A stretch of 64,000 nucleotides of DNA from Peronospora farinosa. Lineage: Eukaryota; Oomycota; Peronosporomycetes; Peronosporales; Peronosporaceae. Below, one piece after another: positions 1 to 10,925 of this stretch. Positions within the stretch are counted from its first letter, which is position 1, and each line of letters starts with the position of its first letter. The stretch covers positions 310,001-374,000 of the forward strand of contig CANTFK010000961.1 in assembly GCA_947646735.1 (NCBI GenBank). Reading direction: 5' to 3'. Below the pieces are notes generated by a model that was given only the letters and a program-made list of their open reading frames with translations, did no database searches and had not been told where the DNA came from. A program made the position numbers and the translations under genes.

Positions 1-5
1 CATGT

Positions 6-245
6 TCATCCGATTGGCTTCATCTTAAAGTCGTATCGCGCGTTAGAATACTTCACTGTCTTAGCCTTTTTCACCGTCATCTTTACATCATTGCATGAGA
101 GTATCGAGTATCCAATTTGTTTGTACAATGCAGGGCCAACGACAAGTTGCACATTGTCGAGAATGACCTTGTGTTTCGTGGACAGCAAAGTACACTGTAT
201 AAACCTGTTGCAATTGACCTCCTTCATCGTGTCTTGAGCAAGCAA
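6..245 (-). other. Unidentified ORF fragment at window edge
   Basis: A 79-codon minus-strand frame, ending in TGA close to the window edge. I do not recognise a family. The central stretch (TKHKVILDNVQLVVG) faintly resembles the pre-RT or protease spacer of decayed Ty3 elements, but no catalytic motif is visible. It may be a transposon relic, a terminal exon of a gene beyond the window, or chance. Confidence 0.15.
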
Positions 246-761
246 AAATGTTGCTGTAACTTGGAAACAATCTTGTTTCGTTCACTTTAAACTCTTAAGC
301 AGAATTTCGAGCTGTTTTACAACCTCTATGTGCTTTTTTAGTGCTTTATTTCCTTCCTGATGCTTTCACTCCGGTTTGCTCAATGTTTAAGACATTACAC
401 AGAGCTCTGGTTTTTCTCGCCAAGGACAAGTCAGCGTATTACGATATTCCGGCAATGCGTGCAATCCTGCAGCCATAGCGTGCAGATCCGTGCTTTTCTT
501 TTCGCTCTAATGTTGTTCCTGCACTCGATGAAGACAAAGCAGTCTTCAGACTCTTACCTATTTACATACTGACGTTGGCAATGCGTGTCATGAGGTTACA
601 GGTGTTGCAGTAGCTGACGATGTCACTTCAACGTGTACACAGTTGTACACAATATGAGGTGGTACACACTTTGGGTACGTTTGGGGGTACGCTTGTTTTT
701 TGGCGGGAAGCGCTGGTCGTGGATTGCCATTAATTGGAACGAAGAGCTACGATACGACGCC
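246..761. other. Upstream region of the primase gene, no gene recognised
   Basis: Only short frames without recognisable motifs. The primase frame is open upstream to an ATG at 633, but the 43 extra residues look non-conserved and tryptophan-rich, so I read 633-761 as 5' UTR. Confidence 0.4.
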
Positions 762-2369
762 ATGCAGAACGTGAGTATTAGTCGGCGACGCGAGCACGGA
801 CCTCGTCACGAAGTGTCGGTATTGTCACTATACAATGAGGCACCACTGGTTGAAGTATCATTGGAGCAATTCGAAGAATTTGCCATCGATCGACTGCACG
901 TGCTAAAAGCGGTGGAGAACTACCGATTGCGCAGTGTGCAGATGAAGGAGCGCGAAGGAAGACTGGAGAAGACGCTGAACAAGCACATGCCGCTACGCTC
1001 GGCTGCTTTCCGACGTACTGGCCAGGCAGAAGATGATACGACCAAGGATGTGCTGTCACATTTCTTTCTGCGCATGGCCTTTTGCCAGTCAGAGGAGCTT
1101 CGGCGCTGGTTCTTGACGCAAGAAAGCACTTTATTCCGGTAAAAAAGTCAAGTTGCTATTGAATGAAGAGCCTTTTTGATCATGGTGTGGTGAAATTTGG
1201 CAGTTATCGCTTGGACAAGATGACAAGAGAGGAGAAAATTCTTTTTATGAAGCAAAATGGATTGTCGTACGAAGAGGTGGGGGGGGGTAGTGATGGATGT
1301 TCACATGCGATGGTTCATGCTGATGAGGATGTGTTGTTGTGTGGTGCAGATGACGATGAAGGAGGTGGAAGCACGACTAAGCAAACTAAAGGCTGTTCGA
1401 GACGCTAACGACCCGAAGGTCCGTGGTCAACCGTTGCCTGCGTACTTCAAGGTGCCCTTCACAGAGGCACTTGACCTGGTTGGTAGTCGACGAGTATACA
1501 TTGAGGCTGGGACGGCATACGTGCCGTTTGAACACGTCGTGTCCATCCTGTTTGCTGCTTTTCGTGCCAATGTACGTTGGATATTGCTGGTACATTCAGT
1601 TGCACTTTGATCTTATGTGTGTGCGCATTTGCAGCTATCAAAGGAACTGTCAGGAGCTTTTCGCAAATACAATCGCTCACTGATAAGCAAAGACGACCGC
1701 CTCGCGCCAGTGTTATCAAACTTGGCAAAGCACCACATCGATGCAGACTACTCATCGACTCCTGTCCTTGGTTCGGCAAATGCTATTAGACCAGATATGA
1801 TCGATGGTCTTGCATCGACATCGATGCCTCTCTGCATGCGTTCACTTTACAAGGGACTCAAGCTCAACCACCATCTCAAGTTCGCAGGGCGACAACAGTA
1901 TGGGCTTTTCCTCAAGGGTATTGGTCTTCAGCTTGACGATGCTATTGCATACTGGAAGCAAGAGTTTTGCAAGAAAATGTCGGTGGATGACTTTAACAAG
2001 AAGTACGCGTACAATATCCGTCACAATTACGGAAAAGAAGGAAAACGCAAGGACTATGCGCCTTCGAATTGTATGCGTATCATCACGGGCGATCCACCAA
2101 AGAATGGTGAGTATCATGGTTGTCCCTTTCGTCATTTGGAGCAAGAACATCTTCGAAAAGCGCTGCAAGGAATACCAGAAGGAGACAAGAAAGAGATCCT
2201 GTCACTTGCCGAGAACCACCATTATCAAATTGCATGCAAGAAATATTTCGAAGCTACTCATCCGTCTAGCGATCCTGATATCCTCATCAATCATCCCAAT
2301 GGATATTTCGAGGAGAGCCATAAATATTATATTGCGAAAGAGAAGGGCGTCGTAGTCACCGCCAAGTAG
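762..2369 (+). CDS. PRI2: DNA primase large subunit (4 exons)
   Basis: Non-catalytic, iron-sulfur subunit of the primase that makes RNA primers with DNA polymerase alpha. Exons by homology and phase: 762-1138, 1204-1276, 1350-1571, 1635-2369, giving 468 residues (human PRIM2 has 509). Introns are 65, 73 and 63 bp, all GT-AG. The N-terminal part has the family block SEELRRWF. The C-terminal domain has GLFLKGIGL, NIRHNYGKEGKRKDY and YHGCPFRH. Four cysteines fall at about residues 291, 370, 387 and 425, matching the spacing of the four [4Fe-4S] ligands known in eukaryotic PRI2. Intron 2 begins GT followed by nine G. Start chosen at 762 because conservation begins shortly after it. The family call is very secure; exon ends are inferred. 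Confidence 0.95.
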
Positions 2370-2539
2370 GTTCGAGTTGAAATATACAATTGATTGCAGT
2401 AAGTATACGTACTTAAGATGGCTGGACGATCCTTAGTATAATTATCGTACATTACATAAACCTATAGTATAAGATAATAACTCCCTTTCGGCATGCTAAT
2501 CACCACCGACCATCATTCCTTTTCCTTACACGCTACAGA

Positions 2540-4995
2540 ATGAATGCCGCTTCGGTGCTATCGTCGCCTATTTCCTTCGTTACAGTATCTAATGATGGCA
2601 ATTTTCAAGTATCATCGGAAGCAATTGAATATTTACAACAAATCCGTGGACCAATTGCTGTTGTAGCTATCGCTGGTCTTTACCGAACAGGAAAATCGTA
2701 TTTATTGAATTTATTACTAGGACGTGACCAAAAAAAGAACCGAATGTTTGACGTTGGGGCAACAATTAATGCCTGTACAAAAGGTATATGGATCTGGGGA
2801 CAACCCGTAGCCAATCAGAAGAGCCATGCGATCTTTCCGCATCTTGGTAAAGATACAACTATTGTCTTTATGGATACAGAGGGGTTGGGTTCAATTGAAC
2901 GATCACAGACCCAAGATACCCAAATATTTGCACTTGCTTTACTTTTATCGTCTCTGTTCATTTATAACAGTCGAGGGGTCATTGATGCCAATGCAATTGA
3001 AGATTTATCCCTTGTGGTAAATTTAACGAAAATTATCCAAGCCAAAGCTCATAATGACAAGAAAGCAACCAATTGCAATGAATTGTCTCGATTTTTTCCT
3101 GATTTTCTATGGGTTGTAAGAGATTTTACACTTGAATTAAAACAAGACGGGAAAAAAATGACTTCAAAAGATTATTTTGAAACTGCCTTGAAACAACAAC
3201 AACATTCTTTCACGGAAAATGTGGTGCAAAAGAATAAAAGTCGATCATTATTATCGACATTTTTTCCATCCAGAGATTGTGTAACAATGGTTCGACCACT
3301 TCATGATGAGAAACAATTACGAGAATTATCGAAACAGCCATATGAGTCCCTACGACCTGAATTTCGGGAACAAATGGAGATTTTAAAAAAGAAATTATCA
3401 ATGTCACTTAAACCCAAGACAATGATGTCAAATGTGCTAAATGGACCAATGTTGGTATCGTTGACAAAGAATTATGTAGCTGCTTTTAATAGTGGATCTA
3501 GTCCAGTTATTACGTCGGTGTGGGATCGAGTTATAGAGTCACAGTGTGATCAAGCATTGGACTCAGCTAAACAGGTTTTTCGAGAAAAAATGGATGCTGC
3601 TATTGCTGAAAAGACCAGTACGTACTTGATGTACATAGGAGTGTCGATGGATTTTGATTCAGAGTCTAATGATTCTTTCTCTGTTCAGACCTAGTGAGAG
3701 TAAATCAGGTGATGCGCGCTCGACCATTAGAAGATGTAGAGCTGGTCTCTCTTTATGAAACAGCTCGCAAGGCTGCGGACAGAGAGTTGTTACGGGAAGA
3801 TATTGTGTCAATCTCGTCATTGAAGGATTACTCTCTCACGCTGTCGGAATACAGCCTTGAAATACTGCAGACCAAATTTAAAGACAATGATGCAGTGTCG
3901 ACTGTTTTTAACAAAGAGATACTCCAGGAGTTATGGAAACCTTGCAAGGAACCCCTCAAGGATCCGTCGCTAATTGCAGAAGACGAAGCTCAGTATTTGC
4001 AGAACCAGCTGACAGCTTCTCAAGATTTTCTCAGCAGCATTGTGACCCAATTCAATGATCGAGCCGCGGGATCCCGGAAACACGGGGTTTTAAACGATTT
4101 CTTGCTCGAAAACATGGTCGAGGGGATGTTCGAGTGGAGCACATTGGTGAAGACCTTTTTTCGATCAAAAGAAGCCCAGCTAGCTGCTGATATTGCGTCT
4201 AGTCAGCACTCATTGCGATCAATCGAGTCAAAAGTTCGTGTGGCACAAGAGATGTTAACTCAACAGAACGATTCGTTCGAAAAAGCCGTTCAGTCGATCG
4301 CTGAGCGCATAGCAAGCGAGCGAAGTACACTTCTTGATGATATACAGAGCAAACAATCTCAGATTGATCGAACTCGTTTGCAAGTTGAGCAATTGGGTAC
4401 ACTGCATAAAGAGGTACTCGATCGCTTAGATGCACAAATTCAAGAAGCCAAGGATGAACGGAACCAGCTTGAGGCTGCTATTCATTCTGCTGAAGTCTGC
4501 CGAGAAAAGGAACGGCAAGAAGCCCAGCGCCAGTTGTTGCAGAGCGAGGCGAAATTTCACAATGAAGAGAAAACGTTGATACAAGGGCAGCAGCAAATTT
4601 TGAAGAAAGTACTTGAACTCGAGCGGTGTCTTGGAGAACAGGATGTCAATCAACTTGCTGAGCTTTCTCGTGTCGAGAAAGAAAACACCGAAGAGATTTT
4701 TCGATTACAGCTTCAGTTCCAAGAGCTGGAGGAAGAATTACGCGAGAGCGCAGTTCAGGTACGACCTTTTGTTACTGATTCTCGTTTGAAGACAAGTGCT
4801 AATCTCCACATGTATTTTTACTTCTTGTAGAATATTCAAGTGTTGGAAAAGGAACAAGAAGAAGAGAGAGATGTGTTGCAATGGAATTTAGACGAAAAGA
4901 AGAAGCGTCTGGTGATCCTTTGCAAGTTATTAGACGAGAAAGAGGCGGCGAAGACTACGCAGTTTTTTAGCGGTGAGGAATGCATTGTCCAATAA
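2540..4995 (+). CDS. Guanylate-binding-protein-like large GTPase (3 exons)
   Basis: Dynamin-superfamily GTPase of the GBP/atlastin type. Exons 2540-3617, 3689-4758 and 4831-4995, about 770 residues; introns of 71 and 72 bp begin GTACG. The N-terminal GTPase domain shows the P-loop GLYRTGKS, switch II DTEGLGS and the guanine-specifying RD motif in FLWVVRDF. From about residue 360 the protein is helical (GBP C-terminal type), then a long Glu/Gln/Lys-rich coiled coil of about 200 residues runs to the C-terminus. No CaaX prenylation box is seen at the end (it ends ECIVQ). In animals GBPs act in immunity and in plants in defence gene regulation; the oomycete role is not known to me. The frame change at about 3620-3690 is explained by a phase-1 intron, not a mutation. 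Confidence 0.9.
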
Positions 4996-5091
4996 ACATA
5001 CGTATTTTATATTAAAACCTTCATATTTACAGTAAATATTGGGCAGTAAACTACTTAACAGCATAATCAACTACTGTTGTTCTTATAAAGA

Positions 5092-6336
5092 ATGCTTCGA
5101 AGCTTTCGTCGCCACCATGTCCTTTTACAAGCGTCTCACGTGAACATCGTCACTATTCGTGGTAGTGCATTGCGTGTCTGGAATCGGCAACAGCAGCAAA
5201 AGACGTTTTTATGCAGTCACGCAAGTCGTCATGATCGTGTTCTTACGACCAGTATGGGGCTCATTTCGGGCGGTATTCTCGTCACTTCCATATTAAATCA
5301 ACCAAAGGAAGATGGACATTTTAGTGGAATCATTAAGAATTTGTATGGAGATGTATCGGAAATATTTGCTCTTAAAAAGGGATGTCAATTCGATGAACCG
5401 GTACGACATTTGTAATATCGATCCTATGAAATAGCATATCCTAGCTACGAATTAATCGATGTTTTATGGTATTTTTTCTAGTGGTATGAAGACACGAACA
5501 AGAAAGCGATTGCAATGTTAATTGGAGCTAATACAATCGTCTTTGGACTATGGCGTGTGTCATTTCGACATGCGAAATTGCATCAATTTATGTGGAGACA
5601 TTTTGCCAGTTCATACGATGCTGTCGTTTTTGGCAAACGATTTCACACGTTATTGACATCGGCTTTTAGTCATTTGACATTTCCACATTTTGGGATCAAT
5701 ATGTTCATGTTGTGGGAATTTGGACCACATGTCTTGGCACCAAGTAACAACAAGTCGTCAAGAAATTGGTACAATCAAGCAGTAGTACAAAACGCAAAGT
5801 TGATTCTGAGAGACAAGTATTATAGTTTTCGTCGGGGACCAGAATTACTGTCACTTGAAAAGTTCATGGCATTGTATTTGACGTCTGCGATGACATCGTC
5901 GGCGTTAAGTGCTTTGATATCGAAGTTGCGAGGGAATGGGAGAGGTAAAAGAGGTATTGGGTTGTGTAGAATATGGCGCAAGATTGATCACAGATATGCT
6001 GTTGACTGCTGTGTGAGATAGTATTTTCGGTTGGTGCAAGTGGTGCAGTCTCGGCAGTCTTTACTGTGTCGTGTCTTCTCTTCCCTGACAAGCGGGTACG
6101 TTGTATCTTGTGTCTGTCATTCGAGTCGCATTGCTCTAATACGTTGATGAATGCATGATTACCAGCTTCTGCTCTACGGACTCTTCGAGATGACGTCGGC
6201 GCAAATGCTGCAGTTGTACACCGCGCTCAATATTGTTGGCGCGGCATTCCAGCGCAATCTGCGCGTTGACTGCGTAGGCCACTTGGGCGGCCAAAGTGCA
6301 GGTTTCGCCTTCCACCATGCTCCATCGGGCAACTAG
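5092..6336 (+). CDS. Rhomboid-family intramembrane serine protease, PARL-like (4 exons)
   Basis: Predicted membrane serine protease. Exons 5092-5400, 5482-5944, 6022-6095 and 6166-6336 give 338 residues in continuous phase. Family marks are the HLTFPHFGINMF block (His and Asn of the oxyanion region), GASG with the catalytic Ser at the start of exon 3, and the GHLGG block with the catalytic His in exon 4. The N-terminus (MLRSFRRHHVLL) is basic, free of acidic residues and followed by more Arg/His, as in a mitochondrial presequence, which favours a PARL/Rbd1-type protease of the inner membrane. The position is an inference; the GxSG and His residues are seen directly. It is followed after about 250 bp by the convergent proteasome gene. 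Confidence 0.88.
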
Positions 6337-6586
6337 ACGTAACACAAAAGCCGAGCTTCCAACAATCAACATTTCGCAATAAGCTTTAGCTCTGTCAAAC
6401 TCGTGCTTCGTTCCATTTAACTGTTCTGTATTGCGTCGGTATTGAATTTTTGACGCTTCGTCCGTCTTCCATCACATGTGCTTTACCGGCATCTCAACTA
6501 ACACACCTGATCTACCGATTCTAAGAACCCGTTCTGCAAACCGATTGACACAAAGGTAGTATTGACGTTGCACTTTGCCAACCACC

Positions 6587-7532
6587 TTATTCAGCTTGCT
6601 CCAAGTAATCCTTCACCTCCGCCGGCGTCAAGACATAGAACTTCTTATCTTCTTTGATGATCCCCACCTCAATGTTAGTTTCATCCATCTACACCATAAA
6701 AAACATATCTCATCAGTATCAACGCCCCCTACAGCCAAAAAACTCCACCACACTCAACCCACCTCGCCTTCAAATCCTTCACGAAGTGTCAATAGCGCCG
6801 TATGGATTGCATCTTCAATCTCCAAGTCGTCATTGTAACGCTATCCCCACCACCAACAATATAAACTCACAATCAGTTCTCAAGCTCATCAATTATAATC
6901 ACTCCTTTTACCCCATCCACCCACCCGTTCAAGAAACGTCTTGGCGCTAACCGAATCTTTTCCAATAGCCGTAGCTTTCCATCCAAAATAAGCTCCTGAT
7001 GGATCAATCTGATACAATTGAGGACCGTCGTCATCATAGCCCGCGTACAAGATCGAGACACCAAACGGACGGACACCACCCGATTGCGTAAACTCCTGCA
7101 TGACCGCCGCAATTTCACGCACTAAAATACTCGCAGGAGCGTGTTCTTTGTACTTTTGAAAGTAAATCTGAGCCTTTTTACGTGCTTTACGCACCAAGAC
7201 ACGATAATCCGGACCCAAGCCACTGTACACGATCCCTGCAGGCTCCGAGACCATTGCAATCTTCTTGTGTGAGTTTTCATCCACTAGAATCGTCGGTAAT
7301 TTCTTCTCCGTAGCAATAACCACGCCATTTTTACCTAAAAACAGGTACGAATTAGCATGTTAAGCCTGTTTTTAGCTAATAAAGCAAGAATTTAGACCAA
7401 AACTAACGTACAGCGAATGCCCAATGACGTCTTGCCTCCGGTATTAACAGCGTTAAGTGCGTACTCAATCTGTAACAGTTTTCCAGACGGATTGAAGGTC
7501 GTTAAACTGAATGAATAGGCAGAGTCTGCCAT
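6587..7532 (-). CDS. PSMA2: 20S proteasome subunit alpha-2 (4 exons)
   Basis: Structural subunit of the outer alpha ring of the 20S proteasome. Minus-strand exons 7532-7412, 7334-6925, 6840-6763 and 6688-6587 give 236 residues (human PSMA2 has 234). The N-terminus [21 protein letters not shown] is the alpha-subunit signature. [23 protein letters not shown] and [16 protein letters not shown] match alpha-2 closely. The last exon encodes [17 protein letters not shown] and ends DYLEQAE. Three introns of about 74-84 bp. It shares an upstream region with the divergent palmitoyltransferase gene starting at 7889. Confidence 0.95.
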
Positions 7533-7888
7533 GATTGATTGTAGAATGAATACTACAGATAAAAGAGTCGAATAAGTACGTGTGAATACACAAGATAACA
7601 ATGTATACAGAGCACTAGCTACAAAGAAAATTGCATTGCTAGATCTAGAGATATAGACACTACAAGAATAGCCTGGAAACCCGATCTTACCTTGGTCAAA
7701 ATTCTTCTGAAGGGGGAATTAGAGTGTCTTCGGATCGCAGGTACCGCTCGATTGGTACAATGTACCAGCCAAATGGGACTTTAGTTATCCTCTTCTCTTT
7801 ACTTATTGTTTGTATGAACTTCTTTTCAACCAGTTATAATGCAGACCGCTTTGTGTCATTTTTCAAATCAACATTTTTACAATAGAAT
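7533..7888. promoter_or_regulatory. Divergent intergenic region between proteasome alpha-2 and DHHC genes
   Basis: 356 bp between two divergent start codons, so it should hold both promoters. I see no recognisable core motif. It may contain 5' UTR of either gene. Confidence 0.35.
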
Positions 7889-9578
7889 ATGACGAATCTA
7901 CTGATCCGCTTCCGAGATTATGTTTTCTTTCAAAAGAACCCACTTGTCCAAGTAATTATTATATGAAAATAAGTATACTTCAATTATCTCTTCGTATCTA
8001 ACTATATAGATGGTGGGGGGGGGGGGGGGGGGGTTATCTATGTAGATTCTCTATTTTGTGGCAATGGGTTCATGCTATTATTTGTATTTACGTGAGGCTT
8101 CTCCACTCTTGCCGAATGAATACGTTGCTTGGTATCACAAGTATGAATTTCTCTTTTATTCTCATACAAATAATAGGAAAAGAATTGTTATTAAAAGGGA
8201 ATTTTTAGCTAAAAATTTGTATTTGTTGCTGTTTTTGTAGATGGCTTGCGACGTTCCTGTTTCTAGTATCAAACATGTTGTATCTAGTCATGAGTGTGAG
8301 TGATCCAGGCGTTATTCAACGCAAAAATATGCACAAGTACAAGCAATATGTACATCATCCAGTGATGTATCCAGAAGGAAAATATTGTCGTACTTGCAAG
8401 ACTTTAAAGTGAGTTTTTTGTCCTATTGCGCTGTCAATTGAGAAGAAAATGGAGTTTCAGGTGCTAAGATACGATTTTTATTATTTTGACAGACTACCAC
8501 GGTCTAAACATTGCAGAATGTGTAATCACTGTGTAGCTAGATTCGACCATCAGTGAGTAATTTTTAGTGATGGATTTGTGTTTCCATTGGATGTTTATTC
8601 TGACGAGTTTTGTTGTGTTGTGGTGTAGCTGCAGTGAGTAATTGTCGCGTTCAATGTCAGTTTGTGGATGTTTTGTATAGTGATTAATGCTTACAGTGAT
8701 TCCTGCTGCGTGATGACAAAAAGTCTGGTTCAATGGTTGCGTTGGAGAAAAAAACTACAAACATTTCCTGGTGTATTTGTTGGTACGTCATTATGGTTCA
8801 TACAAATATGTGAACAATGTCAGTACTTTTGTTTGGCCTCACATTATTGTTTGCTGGTCAGGCTCTGCTTGCACTTTGTTTTGAAGGCTTTTTCGTCACA
8901 AGCAGTGTTTTTCTCGTGCAGGTGCGTCAATTGATTTTTTTAAGTTTGGAGTGGGTTATTGCTGAGAATTGACGCTGGATTTGATGGAACAACACCCAGG
9001 CTGGTGATCTACTGCATTCACGCGGTGTGAGTATTGAAGTGGTCGGTAGAACGGAAACCGCTAAGATCTTGCAGTCACTGATTGCGGTACGTTTTTCCTC
9101 CTTGTGTGGTGTCTGTGAAGACATGGCGTCTAAACTTTGTTTGCCACAGAACAACCAACCGCTAGGTTTTGTCACTGCCATGTGCCTCATGACCGGCGGC
9201 ATTACAGGGGTATTCTTCCTGATGCAGCTTAAGCGCATTGCCCAGAACGAAACAGCAAACGAATCCTTCAAACGTGAAGATTTGCGTGAGGAAGCTGAAC
9301 TCGACGGCGAGACGTCAGGCCGTCGAATGTTTCGCTTTCTCTTCAAGCGCTTGAATTTCCGAACACGGCCGAAGCTGTCAGTGCCGCGCAAGGAGCAGAG
9401 AAAAATGTTGGATGCGTCTTGGGGAGGTCTCTTCTCGCCAGACACGATCATGAACACTGAAGAGAGTTACTCGGAGGACGACGTAAACTTCAATCCATAC
9501 AAGCTCAACTCGTTCAAAGAGAATCTACTTGATGCTCTGCATTTTTGCAACAACTACAACAAGGACAAAACAACTTGA
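7889..9578 (+). CDS. DHHC palmitoyltransferase (9 exons including a 5-nt microexon)
   Basis: Membrane S-acyltransferase. Proposed exons: 7889-7951, 8046-8140, 8241-8408, 8493-8552, 8629-8633, 8724-8782, 8862-8921, 9000-9086, 9150-9578. The sum is 1026 nt, 341 residues with all phases matching. The cysteine-rich domain reads CRTCK, then SKHCRMCNHCVARFDH, then H-C from the microexon, then IWFNGCVGEKNYKHF, a textbook DHHC-CRD. Without exon 5 the frame breaks and the catalytic Cys is missing. Hydrophobic segments flank the domain (exons 2-3 and 7-9). The C-terminus ends with a PYKLNSFKENLLDAL block like the conserved tail motif of this family. Exon 7 is the least certain. A decayed gene is the alternative, but the exact phase restoration argues against it. 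Confidence 0.82.
8015..8033 (+). repeat. Run of 19 G in intron 1 of the DHHC gene
   Basis: Uninterrupted homopolymer of 19 G, about 10 bp before the acceptor of intron 1. The length is likely to vary and is error-prone to sequence. Confidence 0.9.
8629..8633 (+). other. Candidate 5-nt microexon (CTGCA)
   Basis: Flanked by GTGTAG on the left and GTGAGTAATT on the right. It joins phase 2 (CA from exon 4) to phase 1 (exon 6) and supplies the third base of His and all of the catalytic Cys of DHHC. Flanking introns would be 76 and 90 bp. Both introns begin with the same ten bases, GTGAGTAATT. Confidence 0.7.
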
Positions 9579-9797
9579 GGCAAATGCATGAAGACGTCAC
9601 AGCGGAGTCAAGGAAATGTCAGGTAGCAAGAGGAGAACAATAAAATAAATTTTGTGCAAAACAAAAGCAGCGACAGATCGTTGATGACGTCTCGTGACTA
9701 CCTGCACGTAAAGTAAAAACCAGCATGAATCCGGCTCTCTCTCTCTCTTCTCGTTCCTGTTAAAAGTCCTTGGAGGTCCGTCAACATGTTTGACGAT

Positions 9798-10925
9798 CTA
9801 AACAGACACTGCAGGAAGAGAGTTGCTGTTCCTAGCAGATTCACTTAAACCAGAAAGTGTCTTGTTCATGCTGATCGTCGCTTGTACCGAGTGAACGGCT
9901 GCTTTGAATTTCTTTCTTGCATGAAACCGTCGCAATTCGGTCAATGCACTCGTCAATGGTACAGTTGCCACGTCCGTTCCAGTGATCCATTTATGCTGCA
10001 TTAATTCTTGTGCCGTCGCCCGATCCTTTGGATTGACTACCAACATTTTCGAGATAAATTCCTTGGCGTTCGTTGATACATTATCCCAATAAGGTGAATC
10101 ATAATAATATTTTCCTTTGCGAATTTTCTGAAACAAAACTGGTTGTGAATCATCATGAAAAGGAGGATATCCAGCCAATAAAATGTACGTAATGACTCCA
10201 ATACTCCAAATATCCACCGGTTTGCCATACGATGTTCCTTCTAAAATTTCAGGTGCCACATATCCCGGTGTTCCACATGTAGTCACAAGTCCCGAGTCAT
10301 TGGGTGTCACTGTTTTAGCAAACCCAAAATCGGCAAGTTTAATACTTGCATCATCATTTGCTGACATGAGCAATAAATTTTCAGGTTTGAGATCCCGATG
10401 AACAATATTTTGATCGTGACAATATTGTATTGCTTGAATTAGAATTTTCACCAAATCACGGGCTTCTTTTTCCGTATAAAAGGTTTTTGCCACAATTCGA
10501 TCAAATAATTCACCCCCACCGACAAATTCCGTGACAAGATAATAATAATCTGGTTCGACAAAAAATTCTTCCAATGTCATTATATTGGGGTGTTGCATTT
10601 GGTGTAAAATGGCCACTTCAAATTGAATCGCAGCGTCATCATCGGGTGAGAGGTCTGCACGTTTTATGCACTTGATTGCAAACCGACGTTTGGAACTGAT
10701 GTGGATACTTTCACGAACAACCGAGTACGAGCCCGAGCCAATGATTTTTCCTAAAGTATACATATCGGTTACTTTTCCCTTCCCCTCTTGTGCACTAGGG
10801 GTAGAGGAAGATATGTGCGTATTAATGTCCTCGACGGTATGAACCGAGGTGGTCACGTTGGTGGTAGGTCTAGGGGATGCATTTTCACGCTTGAAACATT
10901 TGTAGAAACAATTAAAGCACCACAT
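9798..10925 (-). CDS. CaM-kinase-like Ser/Thr protein kinase
   Basis: Single-exon kinase of 375 residues, CAMK group. Visible motifs: Gly-rich loop GSGSYSVV (about 63-70), AIK Lys at about 85, HRDLKPEN at about 176-183, DFG at about 199-201, CGTPGYVAPE at about 216-225 and DIWSIGVITYILLAGYPPF. A short tail of about 55 residues follows the kinase domain and contains Arg/Lys-rich RRFHARKKFKAAV, which could be an autoinhibitory or calmodulin-binding helix as in CaMKI (inference). The N-terminus MWCFNCFYKCF holds three cysteines in ten residues, a plausible S-acylation site. It converges on the DHHC gene with about 220 bp between stop codons. Confidence 0.92.
   Translation of the reverse strand: MWCFNCFYKCFKRENASPRPTTNVTTSVHTVEDINTHISSSTPSAQEGKGKVTDMYTLGKIIGSGSYSVVRESIHISSKRRFAIKCIKRADLSPDDDAAIQFEVAILHQMQHPNIMTLEEFFVEPDYYYLVTEFVGGGELFDRIVAKTFYTEKEARDLVKILIQAIQYCHDQNIVHRDLKPENLLLMSANDDASIKLADFGFAKTVTPNDSGLVTTCGTPGYVAPEILEGTSYGKPVDIWSIGVITYILLAGYPPFHDDSQPVLFQKIRKGKYYYDSPYWDNVSTNAKEFISKMLVVNPKDRATAQELMQHKWITGTDVATVPLTSALTELRRFHARKKFKAAVHSVQATISMNKTLSGLSESARNSNSLPAVSV

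Noticed and set aside
633..761. 43-residue N-terminal extension of the primase subunit
   Set aside because: Not conserved-looking; family similarity starts after the ATG at 762.
3618..3700. Frameshift splitting the GBP gene in two
   Set aside because: A 71-bp GT-AG intron (3618-3688) joins both frames in phase.
8500..8940. DHHC gene as a pseudogene because of stops after FDH
   Set aside because: The stops fall in introns under the nine-exon model, and the model is in phase end to end with a full DHHC-CRD.
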